Positions 32,904 to 41,937 of a stretch of DNA of 57,537 bases are shown here, piece by piece. The notes beneath the pieces are model-generated. The model saw only the letters and a program-made list of their open reading frames with translations. It was not told the DNA's origin and did no database searches. Source of the stretch: Anaeromonas frigoriresistens (GTDB lineage: Bacteria > Bacillota > Clostridia > Tissierellales > SIT17); the NCBI RefSeq assembly GCF_016820655.1, contig NZ_WSFT01000015.1, forward strand, positions 1 to 57,537, given 5' to 3'. Both the position numbers and the translations under genes were made by a program. Positions within the stretch are counted from its first letter, which is position 1. The number at the start of each line of letters is the position of its first letter.

Positions 32904-33843
32904 ATTTTTTATAGTTACCTATTGGCTTTCTTTTATAATTAACAAATATAATACCAGATGCTACTAATACTAATGCACTAATCATATATACTGTGAATTT
33001 CTCATTAGGTATTAATAGAACCGATAAAAACGAACCAGAAACAGGGATCATAAATTTATAAAGAGTAATCTCTCCCGCTCTATTATATTTAAGTAAGGCA
33101 TACCATAAGGAAAATGCTGTAGCAGAAAGGAATGACGCATATATCAGTAGCCCAGAAGTTAATGGAGTGAATTCAAGCATCTTCTCTGCACCACTAATTC
33201 CAACTACTAGCAATACTATAGAACCTAAAAGCATTTGCCATGCTGTTACTATAAAGGGATGTATTTCCTTTGAAAGTTTTTTTGCTATTATTGTACCAAA
33301 GGCACTTACTAAACCTGCTATTATAAGGAAACCTTCCCCTCTAAAGCTAAAGTGGAGATTAAATCCTCCTTTTCCCCAATTTACTAAAAATATACCTAAA
33401 AATCCTGAAATCAATCCCACAGTCTTTTTTAAATTCATTTTATCATCATGATATATAAAATGAGCTAGTATTACCACAAAAAAGGTTCCACTAGATGCTA
33501 ATATAGATCCTTTTATTCCAGTAGTATATGCTAATCCATTATAAAAGAAAAAATACTGTAGGCTAGTTTGCAATAAACCTAAAATTAATAGAGATTTTAG
33601 GGTTTGTTTATTAATTTTTATAGATATCTTCAAAAAGACAACTACTAGAATAAAGATTAATATTGATGCAATAAAGAATCTCATTCCAGCAAATAGTATT
33701 TTAGAATAAATATCCTCTGGTAAAATTCTTAGTTTATCATAGCTTATTTTTAATACTGGAAAAGCACTTCCCCATAGTATTGAACATATTAATGCTATAA
33801 TTACTACATATAGTTTATTAGTTAATAATTCTTTTTTATCCAT
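32893..33843 (-). CDS. EamA-family (DMT) transporter
   Basis: A 316-aa inner-membrane protein with ten hydrophobic helices in two EamA repeats (about 13-155 and 165-305). Typical features are SILWGSAFPVLKIS near the N-terminus, GLQTSLQYFFFYNGLAYTTGIKGSILASSGTFFVV, and the second-repeat SLWYALLKYNRAGEITLYKFMIPVSG. It exports or imports a small metabolite; substrates of this family are varied. It is flanked by gaps of 60 and 230 bases. Confidence 0.9.
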   Translation of the reverse strand: MDKKELLTNKLYVVIIALICSILWGSAFPVLKISYDKLRILPEDIYSKILFAGMRFFIASILIFILVVVFLKISIKINKQTLKSLLILGLLQTSLQYFFFYNGLAYTTGIKGSILASSGTFFVVILAHFIYHDDKMNLKKTVGLISGFLGIFLVNWGKGGFNLHFSFRGEGFLIIAGLVSAFGTIIAKKLSKEIHPFIVTAWQMLLGSIVLLVVGISGAEKMLEFTPLTSGLLIYASFLSATAFSLWYALLKYNRAGEITLYKFMIPVSGSFLSVLLIPNEKFTVYMISALVLVASGIIFVNYKRKPIGNYKKSQH

Positions 33844-34075
33844 AAAATCCTCCTGTTTTCCACATTATCCACAACCTCAGTGGATAAGTATGTTTATATC
33901 TTTAGTTTTTTTCAACCTCTATACATCAATAAGTCTCTTATTTTATATTTTCTATACACATTTTGTGGATAACATATTGAAATTATATTCAAGTTATCAA
34001 CATTAATTCTTTAATGCATAACATCAAGTATATAATGTTATTGTACATTATACAAGATAGTTTTATAATATATTA

Positions 34076-34795
34076 TTAAGACTTAGGTATATCCTTTTCA
34101 AAGGATTTTATTAATCCTATATATATTGACCATGCAATTTTCTGTTGATACTCAGGGTCATTTAATAATTGTTCTTCTCTATTGTTTGATAAAAAACCAC
34201 ATTCTACTAGTACTGATGGACACTGGGCTTCTCTTATTAAATATATACTATCTCTAGATTGAGGCTGTCTATCATTATTTTTATCTAATACCCTTCTTAA
34301 TTCTTCTTGTATACTCTTTGCTATCATTTTACTTTCTTCAGATCCTTTTTTATAAAAGGTTTGTGCCCCATAATACTGGGACTGAGGAAAACTATTCAGA
34401 TGAATACTAATTAATACATCTGGCTCTGAACCGTTTATTAATATTCTTCTATTTCTTAAATCTTCATTCTTTCTTTGACGATAGGTTTTAGACTCTTCTG
34501 AATCTAACCCTTCATCTATTTCTCTAGTAAGTACTACTATACCTCCTCCTTGTTCAATAAGTCTCCTTAGCTTTAGAGTTATCTCTAGATTTATATCATC
34601 TTCTTTATTCTCTTGACTTCCTATGGCCCCTGGATCAAAGCCTCCATGACCAGCATCCAATATAACTATTTTATTCATTATCGGATTTGAGAAGGTCTCT
34701 AAAGTCTCTTCTTCTTGATAAAAATATAAAAATACAGATAATATTACTATAGGTATCAACAAAATAGTCCTTTTCTTTATATTTATTTCTCTCAT
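34076..34795 (-). CDS. cwlD: N-acetylmuramoyl-L-alanine amidase CwlD
   Basis: A 239-aa amidase_3 enzyme. An N-terminal membrane anchor (about 9-25) is followed by the zinc catalytic domain: IVILDAGHGGFDPGAIG (His), EDDINLEI (Glu), ISIHLNSFPQSQYYGAQTFY (His) and LVECGFLSNNREEQLL (catalytic Glu). CwlD removes peptide side chains during muramic-delta-lactam formation in the spore cortex, so the host is probably a spore former. Length is normal. It is divergent from the aminopeptidase gene. Confidence 0.9.
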   Translation of the reverse strand: MREINIKKRTILLIPIVILSVFLYFYQEEETLETFSNPIMNKIVILDAGHGGFDPGAIGSQENKEDDINLEITLKLRRLIEQGGGIVVLTREIDEGLDSEESKTYRQRKNEDLRNRRILINGSEPDVLISIHLNSFPQSQYYGAQTFYKKGSEESKMIAKSIQEELRRVLDKNNDRQPQSRDSIYLIREAQCPSVLVECGFLSNNREEQLLNDPEYQQKIAWSIYIGLIKSFEKDIPKS

Positions 34796-34987
34796 CTTAT
34801 ACCCCCAATTATACTTATTAGATACATATTTATTTACTTCATACTACTATAAATATTTTGACTTTATAGATGATATTACTTATATAATGTTTTTAAAGAA
34901 AATTCTGATATTTAAAGGATTTCTCTATTAGTTATAGAATATATTCTCTATACATAAGAATTTAATATTATAAAAGGAGGAAGTACA

Positions 34988-36097
34988 ATGAGTATAGTTG
35001 ATCCACGAATTAAAAAAATGGCCAGTGTATTAGTTAATTATTCTTTGGAATTAAAGAAAGAAGATTTTCTTGTAATACAAGGAATGCCTATGACACTGCC
35101 TTTAATTAAAGAGGTTTACCGAGAAGCATTAAAAGTAGGAGCTAATCCTTATGTTATTATTCATCATAACGATATAAGTGAAATTAAATTAAGAGAAGCC
35201 TCAGATGAACAATTGAATTTTGTTACACCTTTTGCTCATACTATGGTTAAAGAAGCCGATGCAGTATTAAATATTTTAGGTGAATACAATACTAAACAAA
35301 TGACAAGTGTAGATGCTAAAAAGATGGGTGTAGTATCAAAAGCAAATAGAGAGATTAATGAAATATTTATGGAAAGGGCTGGACGAGGTGAATTGAAATG
35401 GAGTTTATGTCAATATCCAACCCATGCAGATGCTCAAGAAAGCAATATGTCCTTAGATGAATATGCTGAATTTGTATTTGATGCTTGTCTTCTTGATAAA
35501 GAGGATCCTGTAGCAGAATGGAATAAGATTCATGATCATCAACAAGAGATAATCAATTTTTTAAAGGATAAAGATCACATAGAAGTAAAATCCAAAGATA
35601 CTCATATTACCTTAAGAGTTGGAGGTAGAACTTGGATTAACTCCGATGGCCACAATAATTTCCCTAGTGGAGAAGTATTTACAGCTCCAATAAAAGATAC
35701 TATTGAAGGTCATATTAGATTTAGCTTCCCTGGTATCTACATGGGTAAAGAAATAGAAGATATAAGACTAACCTTTGAAAAAGGTAAAGTAGTAAAGGCA
35801 GAGGCTGCTAAAGGCGAAGATCTTCTTCATGCTCTTTTAGAAACAGATGAAGGTGCTAAGTATATAGGTGAATTCGCAATAGGTACTAATTATGGTATCA
35901 AGAAGTTTACTAAGAATATGCTCTTTGATGAAAAACTAGGGGGTACCATTCATATGGCCCTAGGAGAAGCTTATCCTGAGTCTGGGGGTAAGAATAAGTC
36001 CAGTATACATTGGGATATGCTGTGTGATATGAAAGATGGTGGAGAGATATACGCCGACGGAGAACTATTCTATAAAGATGGAAAGTTTATAAAGTAA
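34988..36097 (+). CDS. M29-family aminopeptidase
   Basis: A 369-aa metallopeptidase of family M29 (AmpS/PepS). Conserved blocks include the N-terminal KMASVLVNYSLELKKEDFLVIQG, the central HNNFPSGEVFTAPIKDTIEGHIRFS (Glu ligand), the KGEDLL(H)ALLETDEGAKYIGEFAIGTN segment (Glu), and the C-terminal GGTIHMALGEAYPESGGKNKSSIHWDMLCDM with His, Glu and Asp ligands. It releases N-terminal residues using two metal ions. AAAGGAGG lies 7 bases before the ATG. It is one of the few plus-strand genes here. Confidence 0.95.
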   Translation: MSIVDPRIKKMASVLVNYSLELKKEDFLVIQGMPMTLPLIKEVYREALKVGANPYVIIHHNDISEIKLREASDEQLNFVTPFAHTMVKEADAVLNILGEYNTKQMTSVDAKKMGVVSKANREINEIFMERAGRGELKWSLCQYPTHADAQESNMSLDEYAEFVFDACLLDKEDPVAEWNKIHDHQQEIINFLKDKDHIEVKSKDTHITLRVGGRTWINSDGHNNFPSGEVFTAPIKDTIEGHIRFSFPGIYMGKEIEDIRLTFEKGKVVKAEAAKGEDLLHALLETDEGAKYIGEFAIGTNYGIKKFTKNMLFDEKLGGTIHMALGEAYPESGGKNKSSIHWDMLCDMKDGGEIYADGELFYKDGKFIK

Positions 36098-36260
36098 GAC
36101 TCAATCAGGTGCGTTTCTGATGCGTCCCTCTGCGTAAGTGACTAGCACAAAATCAGAGATTTTAGCTATCTACTTGAGTCGTCTTATCCAGGAGCTATGC
36201 AATTCTAATTATCCATCTAGAAGATGATGGATAATTAGAATTGTAAGCTATCGGGTCAAG
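36098..36260 (+). ncRNA. candidate structured RNA downstream of the aminopeptidase
   Basis: The 199-bp gap starts directly after the aminopeptidase stop. GACTCAA (36098-36104) can pair with TTGAGTC (36174-36180). TCTGAT (36116-36121) can pair with ATCAGA (36152-36157). CAATTCTAATTATCCATC (36200-36217) forms an 18-bp perfect stem with its complement at 36226-36243, and TCAAG (36256-36260) could pair with CTTGA (36173-36177) as a pseudoknot. The G/C-rich conserved-looking stretch 36108-36142 is unusual for this AT-rich genome. It could be a regulatory RNA, such as the raiA-type RNAs of Firmicutes, or part of the mRNA tail; identity is not established. Confidence 0.45.
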
Positions 36261-36271
36261 TAAATTTAAAT

Positions 36272-36292
36272 GAGCAGGTATAATACCTGCTC
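36272..36292. terminator. bidirectional terminator
   Basis: GAGCAGGTAT and ATACCTGCTC form a 10-bp stem with a one-base centre, flanked by AAAT on the left and ATTTTT on the right. It serves the plus-strand transcript and the minus-strand peroxiredoxin. Confidence 0.85.
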
Positions 36293-36296
36293 ATTT

Positions 36297-36986
36297 TTAA
36301 TATTTACCTACATATTCCCATCCTGTAGGTATTCCTGGATCTCCTGGTTTCCATCCTGCTTGAGCTCCTCTTCCTGTTTCTCTATTAAATTGTAATGCTG
36401 CTATAATCCTTATTAACTCATCTATATTCCTTCCTATTGGTTGAGGATTAGTTATCCATCCTTGAATTTTACCCTCAGGGTCTACTATGAATGCTCCTCT
36501 CCAAGCAAATCCCTCATCTTCATTCAACACTCCATAGGTTTTTGATACCTTTTGTGTTCTATCAGATAACAATGGGTAATTAATTTTTCTCCCGGAAGGT
36601 GATGTCTGGGTGAAGATTTTATGAGAATATATACTATCTGTACTTATTCCTAAAACTGTTGTATTAAGTCTTTTAAATATAGGATATCTGTCAGCAACTG
36701 CTGCAAGTTCTGTAGGTCAAACAAAAGTAAAGTCTGATCCATAAAAGAAAAGAACTGCCCAACTACCTAAATAATCCGATAAAGATACCTCTTTCGGTTC
36801 ACAATTTACAATACCTTCTAGTGTAAAATTTGGAGCTTTATCGCCTATATCAAAATAATCACAATATTTTTCCTTTATAACACAGTTAGGGTACTCATAA
36901 TTTTTTTCATTATATCTATCAATAGGTTTGCTTTTTGAGTTTTGATAGGGTATACAATAGGGGTTGTAATACCAATAATTATTCAT
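36297..36986 (-). CDS. selenocysteine-containing peroxiredoxin (PrxU type)
   Basis: A 229-residue peroxiredoxin read through an in-frame TGA at 36719-36717. The frame before it ends YGSDFTFV and continues in the same frame PTELAAVADRYPIFKRL..., so TGA takes the place of the peroxidatic cysteine of the TFVCPTE motif (residue 90). Further AhpC/TSA features are GISTDSIYSHKIF, YPLLSDRT, AFIVDPEGKI and GRNIDELIR. The 40-residue N-terminal extension is unusual, and the C-terminal VCPAGW resolving-cysteine motif is replaced by GAQAGW. A SECIS-like hairpin follows the TGA (CAGC/GCTG stem, AGTT loop, 14-25 nt downstream). It reduces peroxides; selenoprotein peroxiredoxins are known from amino-acid-fermenting anaerobes. 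Confidence 0.9.
36692..36719 (-). promoter_or_regulatory. UGA codon and SECIS-like hairpin
   Basis: TGA at 36719-36717 is followed by CCTACAGAACTTG and then the stem CAGC (36703-36700), loop AGTT (36699-36696) and stem GCTG (36695-36692). A short stem with a GU in the apical loop at about 16-25 nt from the UGA is what bacterial SelB recognises. The hairpin is small, so support is moderate. Confidence 0.6.
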
Positions 36987-37057
36987 TCTATTACCTCCTA
37001 GCTTTTTATAGTATTATATTCTCATATAATATTATTGCTATAAAAAATAGGATAAAA

Positions 37058-37083
37058 AAAGACACTGGATTCCAGTGTCTTTT
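37058..37083 (-). terminator. terminator after rpsI
   Basis: AAAAGACACTGGA and TCCAGTGTCTTTT form a stem of about 12 bp on the minus strand followed by TTTTATCC. It lies 17 bases beyond the rpsI stop and ends the truA-rplM-rpsI transcript. Confidence 0.9.
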
Positions 37084-37099
37084 GTATATAGATATATAA

Positions 37100-37492
37100 T
37101 TATCTCTTTGAGAATTGTGGAGCTCTTCTTGCTTTTTTAAGACCATATTTCTTTCTTTCTTTCATTCTTGGATCTCTTGTAAGCATTCCTGCTTTTTTAA
37201 GTGTTGGTCTTAATTCATTATCAGCTTTTAATAAAGCTCTTGATATACCATGTCTTATTGCTCCTGCTTGACCTGTATATCCGCCACCTTCTACTTTTAC
37301 GATAACATCATAGTTACCTAATGTATCAGTTATTACTAATGGCTCTTTAGCTTTAACCTTTAAAGTATCGTAGTTAAAGTAATCGTCCATGCTTCTATCA
37401 TTAATAGTTATATTTCCTGAACCAGGAACTAATCTTACTCTTGCTATAGATTTTTTTCTTCTTCCAGTTCCATAAAATTGTACTTTAGCCAT
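37100..37492 (-). CDS. rpsI: 30S ribosomal protein S9
   Basis: A 130-aa S9, with the start [21 protein letters not shown], the [19 protein letters not shown] loop and the C-terminal [11 protein letters not shown] tail that reaches the P-site tRNA. Normal length. It follows rplM by 22 bases, the standard L13-S9 pair. A Shine-Dalgarno GGAGG precedes the ATG. Confidence 0.98.
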   Translation of the reverse strand: MAKVQFYGTGRRKKSIARVRLVPGSGNITINDRSMDDYFNYDTLKVKAKEPLVITDTLGNYDVIVKVEGGGYTGQAGAIRHGISRALLKADNELRPTLKKAGMLTRDPRMKERKKYGLKKARRAPQFSKR

Positions 37493-37514
37493 TTAACAGT
37501 CCTCCCTTCCTGAA

Positions 37515-37943
37515 CTATATTTCGTAAACTTCAGGTTTTTGAGCTTCGTGGTTATGATCTGTTCCACTATAAACCTTTAGTTTTTTAATCATTTGTCTTC
37601 CAAGACTATTCTTTGGTAACATTCCTTTAACAGCTAATTGAATTGCTAATTCTGGTTTTTCTTGCATTAGTCTCTTATAAGGGATTTCCTTTAATCCACC
37701 TGGATGATTCGTATGATATCTATACATTTTTTGATCAAGTTTTTTACCTGTTAATACAATTTTCTCTGCATTAATTATTATAACGTGATCACCTGTATCA
37801 ACGTGGGGAGTAAAAGTTGGTTTGTTCTTTCCTCTTAATATTTTTGCTACTTCACTAGCAAGTCTACCTAGTTTTTTACCTTCAGCATCTATTATATACC
37901 ATTTTCTTTCAACTTCATGGGGTTTAGCTATAAAGCTTTTCAT
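37515..37943 (-). CDS. rplM: 50S ribosomal protein L13
   Basis: A 142-aa L13, an early assembly protein of the large subunit: [38 protein letters not shown], and the [19 protein letters not shown] block near the end. Normal length. It starts the rplM-rpsI pair after truA and is preceded by a hairpin leader at 37991-38019. Confidence 0.98.
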   Translation of the reverse strand: MKSFIAKPHEVERKWYIIDAEGKKLGRLASEVAKILRGKNKPTFTPHVDTGDHVIIINAEKIVLTGKKLDQKMYRYHTNHPGGLKEIPYKRLMQEKPELAIQLAVKGMLPKNSLGRQMIKKLKVYSGTDHNHEAQKPEVYEI

Positions 37944-37990
37944 TAATTTCCCTCCTTATTGCAACAATCATTCTTTTGTTTTTAACGTCA

Positions 37991-38019
37991 ATAAAAATCC
38001 GGGGCTAGTGGATTTTTAT
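37991..38019 (-). promoter_or_regulatory. hairpin in the rplM leader
   Basis: ATAAAAATCC and GGATTTTTAT form a perfect 10-bp stem around the loop GGGGCTAGT (complement ACTAGCCCC on the minus strand). It lies in the 143-bp gap between truA and rplM. It could be an intrinsic terminator for truA or an L13 autoregulatory leader; no good U-tract follows, so I favour a leader weakly. Confidence 0.45.
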
Positions 38020-38086
38020 CTTTGCACTTCTTTTATTGTAATACAATGACCCTCGTGTGTCAAGTAAATAAATAAAATATTGTCAA

Positions 38087-38839
38087 TTATATATTTTTCC
38101 AATTATCCTTATAATATACTTTTTCTAAGTATAGTCCTTGGGCAGCAGCTGTAATTCCTGCTCTATCTCTATCCTTTGCTTTAATAATATCTAAAATATC
38201 CTCTTTTATTTTACCTCTTGCTATATCTACAAGAGTACCAGTCATTATTCTTACCATATTATATAAAAATCCATTTCCTGTATATCTGATTTCTATTAAT
38301 TTCCCCTTTATTACTATATCAATATCATGAATTGTTCTTACTTTGTTTTTTTTAGAGTTTTTCTTAGATGTAAATGATGTGAAGTCATAAGTACCTATAA
38401 GTCTATTGGCACTGATTGTTAATTTATCTATATCCAGTTCATAAGGAACATGATATGAGAAGTCTCTATGTATGGCACTTCTTGTATTATTGTTATATAT
38501 TATATATTTATAGGTTTTAGCCTTTGCATGGTATCGAGCATGAAAACTAATGTCTATTTCTTCAGATTCTTTTATAACTATATCACTTGGTAGTATACTA
38601 TTTAATGCATTCTTAAATTTATATCCTTCTATATTGGCATCTGTATAAAATGTAGCAACCTGGCCTAATGCATGTACTCCACTATCAGTTCTTCCTGAAC
38701 CATTTAACTTTACTTCTTTCTGAGTTATTTTCTTTATTCCTTCTTCTATTACTTCTTGTACAGAATTTTCTGTAGGCTGTTTTTGCCATCCTCTATAGTT
38801 TTTACCATTATATTCTATTATTAATTTAATATTTTTCAT
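38087..38839 (-). CDS. truA: tRNA pseudouridine(38-40) synthase TruA
   Basis: A 250-aa TruA. It has the GWQKQP loop, the catalytic aspartate in NGSGRTDSGVHALGQVA (about residue 52), FHARYHAKAKTYKYIIYN and the C-terminal GNGFLYNMVRIMTGTLVDIARGK. It makes pseudouridines 38-40 in tRNA anticodon arms. Length is typical. It follows ecfT, as in many Firmicutes alpha-operon tails. Confidence 0.97.
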   Translation of the reverse strand: MKNIKLIIEYNGKNYRGWQKQPTENSVQEVIEEGIKKITQKEVKLNGSGRTDSGVHALGQVATFYTDANIEGYKFKNALNSILPSDIVIKESEEIDISFHARYHAKAKTYKYIIYNNNTRSAIHRDFSYHVPYELDIDKLTISANRLIGTYDFTSFTSKKNSKKNKVRTIHDIDIVIKGKLIEIRYTGNGFLYNMVRIMTGTLVDIARGKIKEDILDIIKAKDRDRAGITAAAQGLYLEKVYYKDNWKNI

Positions 38840-38868
38840 TATAACACTTCCTTAGAATTATAAGTAAA

Positions 38869-38891
38869 CCGGAGGTTTTGATATCCCCCGG
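38869..38891 (-). terminator. hairpin after ecfT
   Basis: CCGGGGG and CCTCCGG (minus strand) form a 7-bp GC-rich stem with one mismatch around ATATCAAAA, followed by TTTACTT. It lies just after the ecfT stop and upstream of truA. Confidence 0.6.
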
Positions 38892-38894
38892 CTT

Positions 38895-39695
38895 TTATAT
38901 AAAGTATCTAAATAAAATTATTATACCTAATAATACAAATGAAATACCCAGAGCTAAATAATCCCTTATTTCTAAAGATAATTCTTTCATTCTAGTTCTA
39001 TTGTCCCCACCTCTATAACATCTAGCTTCCATAGCCATAGCTAATTCATCTGCTCTTCTAAAAGCACTAATAAATAATGGAACTAAAAGGGGAACTAAAC
39101 TCTTTGCTCTATTCATAATATTTCCGCTTTCAAAGTCTGCACCTCTTGCCATTTGAGCTTTCATTATCTTATCCGTTTCTTCTAAAAGTGTAGGAATAAA
39201 TCTTAATGCGATTGTCATCATCATAGCCAATTCATGAGCAGGTAACCCAATTCTCTTAAAAGGATTAAGTAGTTTTTCTATACCATCTGTTAACGATATT
39301 GGTGATGTAGTCAATGTTAGTAATGAAGTACCAACTATAAGAAATATAAGTCTCAATGCCATAAATGTTGCTTGTCTAAGCCCTTCTATTGTAATCTTCA
39401 CTGGTCCTAATCTATAAAGAACTTCTCCTGGTGTAAGTATTGCATTTATTAAGAATGTTATCATTATAATTATGAGTAATGGTTTAAGTCCTTTTAATAT
39501 AAATTTTAAAGGTACTTTAGATAAACCTACTGATGTTAATATGAATGCAACAACAAATAGATATGGAGTAAAACTATCTATAAAAAATAGAGAGAATATA
39601 AATAGTAATGTTATTAATATTTTAATTCTAGGATCTAATTTATGAATAATGGTTTTACCTGGAAAGTATTGTCCTATTGTTATATTTTTAAGCAT
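38895..39695 (-). CDS. ecfT: energy-coupling factor transporter transmembrane protein EcfT
   Basis: A 266-aa EcfT with five to six membrane helices and the cytoplasmic coupling motifs [32 protein letters not shown] and [23 protein letters not shown] (two Ala-Arg-Gly/Cys-Arg-Gly helices that contact the ATPases). It forms the core of an ECF vitamin transporter with EcfA1 and EcfA2; the substrate-binding S subunit is encoded elsewhere. The ATG at 39695 is preferred since AAGGAG lies 8 bases before it. It overlaps ecfA2. Confidence 0.95.
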   Translation of the reverse strand: MLKNITIGQYFPGKTIIHKLDPRIKILITLLFIFSLFFIDSFTPYLFVVAFILTSVGLSKVPLKFILKGLKPLLIIIMITFLINAILTPGEVLYRLGPVKITIEGLRQATFMALRLIFLIVGTSLLTLTTSPISLTDGIEKLLNPFKRIGLPAHELAMMMTIALRFIPTLLEETDKIMKAQMARGADFESGNIMNRAKSLVPLLVPLFISAFRRADELAMAMEARCYRGGDNRTRMKELSLEIRDYLALGISFVLLGIIILFRYFI

Positions 39696-40551
39696 TATCA
39701 TTACTCCTTAAATATTTTAATAATTCTATCTTTGCTTCATCTACTGTTAATACATCATCTTTTACATCTTTACCTCTATTTCTTAATTCTCTCATAAGGT
39801 ATGTTATTTGGGGAATCCCTAAGCCTATCCTTTCTAGCTCATCTACCCGTTTAAATATATCTCTAGGATTTCCCTCCATATTGACTTTACCCTTATGCAT
39901 AACAATAAGTCGGTTAACCAGTTTCGCTATATCCTCCATACTGTGAGATACTAAGATTATTGTAATATTATATTTATCATATAAGTGCTTTATTTGACCT
40001 AATATTTCATCTCTTCCTTTAGGGTCTAATCCTGCAGTGGGTTCATCTAAAATTAATATATCTGGTTTCATTGCTAATACACCAGCTATTGCTACTCTCC
40101 TTCTCTGTCCTCCACTTAATTCAAAAGGAGATCTATCTTTTACTTCTGTAAAATTCAATCCTACTAATTCCATGGACTCTTTTATTCTTTTATCTACTTC
40201 TTCTTCACTTAAGCCTAGATTCTTAGGTCCAAATGCTATATCTTTATATACAGTTTCTTCGAATAATTGATGTTCTGGATATTGGAATACAAGTCCTACT
40301 TTCTGTCTCACTGATTTTAATTTTACATCTTTTTTCGTTATTTCTGTATCTCCAATAAAAATTTTTCCTGAAGTAGCTTTTAATAGCCCATTTAAGTGTT
40401 GTATTAAAGTAGATTTTCCTGATCCAGTATGTCCTATCAATCCTACAAATTCACCTTTATCAATCTCTAAGTTCACATCATCCAGTGCTTTTATTTCAAA
40501 GGGGTTTCCAGGGTTATATATATGATTTAGTCCTTCAATTTTTATTTTCAT
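39688..40551 (-). CDS. ecfA2: energy-coupling factor ATPase EcfA2
   Basis: A 287-aa ABC ATPase: Walker [11 protein letters not shown]-loop [26 protein letters not shown], signature [16 protein letters not shown] and Walker [13 protein letters not shown], with the C-terminal EcfA extension. The HQLFEETV Q-helix is typical of EcfA2. It pairs with EcfA1 and drives the ECF transporter. It overlaps ecfA1 by 4 bases and ecfT by 8. Confidence 0.96.
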   Translation of the reverse strand: MKIKIEGLNHIYNPGNPFEIKALDDVNLEIDKGEFVGLIGHTGSGKSTLIQHLNGLLKATSGKIFIGDTEITKKDVKLKSVRQKVGLVFQYPEHQLFEETVYKDIAFGPKNLGLSEEEVDKRIKESMELVGLNFTEVKDRSPFELSGGQRRRVAIAGVLAMKPDILILDEPTAGLDPKGRDEILGQIKHLYDKYNITIILVSHSMEDIAKLVNRLIVMHKGKVNMEGNPRDIFKRVDELERIGLGIPQITYLMRELRNRGKDVKDDVLTVDEAKIELLKYLRSNDNA

Positions 40552-41378
40552 ATTAATTTCACCATTTCCTCTACAGTTAATACATCTAAAGGTAGTTCTA
40601 TCCCTTCACTTCTAAGCTTGTATGAAAGCTCTGTAACTTGAGGAATATCCAGTCCATATTCCTTCATTTTATCTACTTGACTAAACACCTCTTTAGGAGT
40701 TCCTTCAAGCACTACCTTTCCCTCTTCCATTACTATAATTCTATCTGCTTCTACAGCTTCATCCATATAGTGAGTTATGTGAACTATAGTTTTACCTTCT
40801 TCTTTGTTCAATTTTTTTATTGTATTCATTACTTCAATTCTTCCAGAAGGGTCTAACATTGCAGTTGGTTCATCAAATACTATACATTCTGGATTCATAG
40901 CTAATACTCCTGCTATAGCAATTCTCTGTTTTTGACCTCCAGAAAGTAAATGGGGAGCATGCTCTTTATATTTAGTCATTTCTACTATTTCTAAAGCTCT
41001 ATCTACTCTTCTTCTTATTTCTTTTGGTTCTATTCCTTGATTTTCTGGTCCAAAGGCTACATCTTCTTCTACGATTGTTGCTACTAATTGGTTGTCTGGA
41101 TTTTGAAATACCATTCCTGCTGTTTGTCGTATATCCCATAATTTTTCTTCATCCTGAGTATTCATACCATTAACATAAATATTACCTTTAGTTGGTAATA
41201 ATAATGCATTTATGTGCTTTGCAAATGTAGATTTTCCGGAGCCATTATGTCCTAGAACCACTACAAATTCACCTTTTTCTATTTCAAGACTTACATTGTC
41301 CAATGCAATGTTTGTCTTATCTTCATTATTAGTATATTCATAAGTTAAATTATCAACTTTTATCATTGTATTATTCAT
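40548..41378 (-). CDS. ecfA1: energy-coupling factor ATPase EcfA1
   Basis: A 276-aa ABC ATPase: Walker [11 protein letters not shown]-loop [27 protein letters not shown], signature [16 protein letters not shown] and Walker [14 protein letters not shown]. The [16 protein letters not shown] stretch marks EcfA1. It is the first gene of the ecfA1-ecfA2-ecfT set downstream of rplQ. Confidence 0.96.
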   Translation of the reverse strand: MNNTMIKVDNLTYEYTNNEDKTNIALDNVSLEIEKGEFVVVLGHNGSGKSTFAKHINALLLPTKGNIYVNGMNTQDEEKLWDIRQTAGMVFQNPDNQLVATIVEEDVAFGPENQGIEPKEIRRRVDRALEIVEMTKYKEHAPHLLSGGQKQRIAIAGVLAMNPECIVFDEPTAMLDPSGRIEVMNTIKKLNKEEGKTIVHITHYMDEAVEADRIIVMEEGKVVLEGTPKEVFSQVDKMKEYGLDIPQVTELSYKLRSEGIELPLDVLTVEEMVKLI

Positions 41379-41521
41379 ATTCTTCTATCCCTCTCTAAAC
41401 AACAAACTTGCATTTTCTTGTTATTACGCCATTTTTCTTACCTATTTATTTTAGCATAGTAGGATACCCAATTCAAATATTAATATTTTATCTTTTTATA
41501 ATTTACCCTAAATATCATTGT

Positions 41522-41565
41522 ATAATTAAAGGGATTAAGTATCTCTACTTAATCCCTTTAATTAT
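41522..41565 (-). terminator. long hairpin after rplQ
   Basis: ATAATTAAAGGGATTAAGTA and its complement form a 20-bp stem with loop TCTC (41522-41541 / 41546-41565). It starts immediately after the rplQ stop. The U-tract is short (AATTAT), so it may only partly separate the ribosomal block from ecfA1. Confidence 0.75.
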
Positions 41566-41907
41566 CTATACTAATTCTATTATAACCATTTCAGAACCAT
41601 CGCCTCTACGAGGTCCAAGCTTCATGATTCTTGTGTATCCACCATTTCTATCTTCATACTTTGGTGCAATTTCTTCAAATAGATTTTTTACTACTGTTTC
41701 ATCATATATAAATGACAATGCTTGACGTCTAGCATGTAGGTCACCTTTTTTAGCAAGAGTGATCATTTTCTCTGCCAGTCTTCTTGTTTCTTTGGCCCTT
41801 GTTACTGTAGTTTCGATTCTACCTTCTCTTAAAAGACTCGTTACTAAGTTTCTTAACATAGCCTTTCTATGGTCAGTAGGGCGTCCAAGCTTTCTTAATT
41901 TAGCCAT
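41566..41907 (-). CDS. rplQ: 50S ribosomal protein L17
   Basis: A 113-aa L17: [35 protein letters not shown] at the N-terminus and [16 protein letters not shown] at the C-terminus. It matches the short Firmicutes form. It is the last gene of the alpha cluster, behind rpoA. Confidence 0.98.
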   Translation of the reverse strand: MAKLRKLGRPTDHRKAMLRNLVTSLLREGRIETTVTRAKETRRLAEKMITLAKKGDLHARRQALSFIYDETVVKNLFEEIAPKYEDRNGGYTRIMKLGPRRGDGSEMVIIELV

Positions 41908-41937
41908 CTCGTATCCCTCCTTTTTGTTAAGGTCATT

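Noticed and set aside
36297..36986. Frameshift or nonsense mutation in the peroxiredoxin
   Set aside because: Frame is continuous on both sides, the stop is TGA exactly at the reactive cysteine and a hairpin follows; selenocysteine explains all of this.
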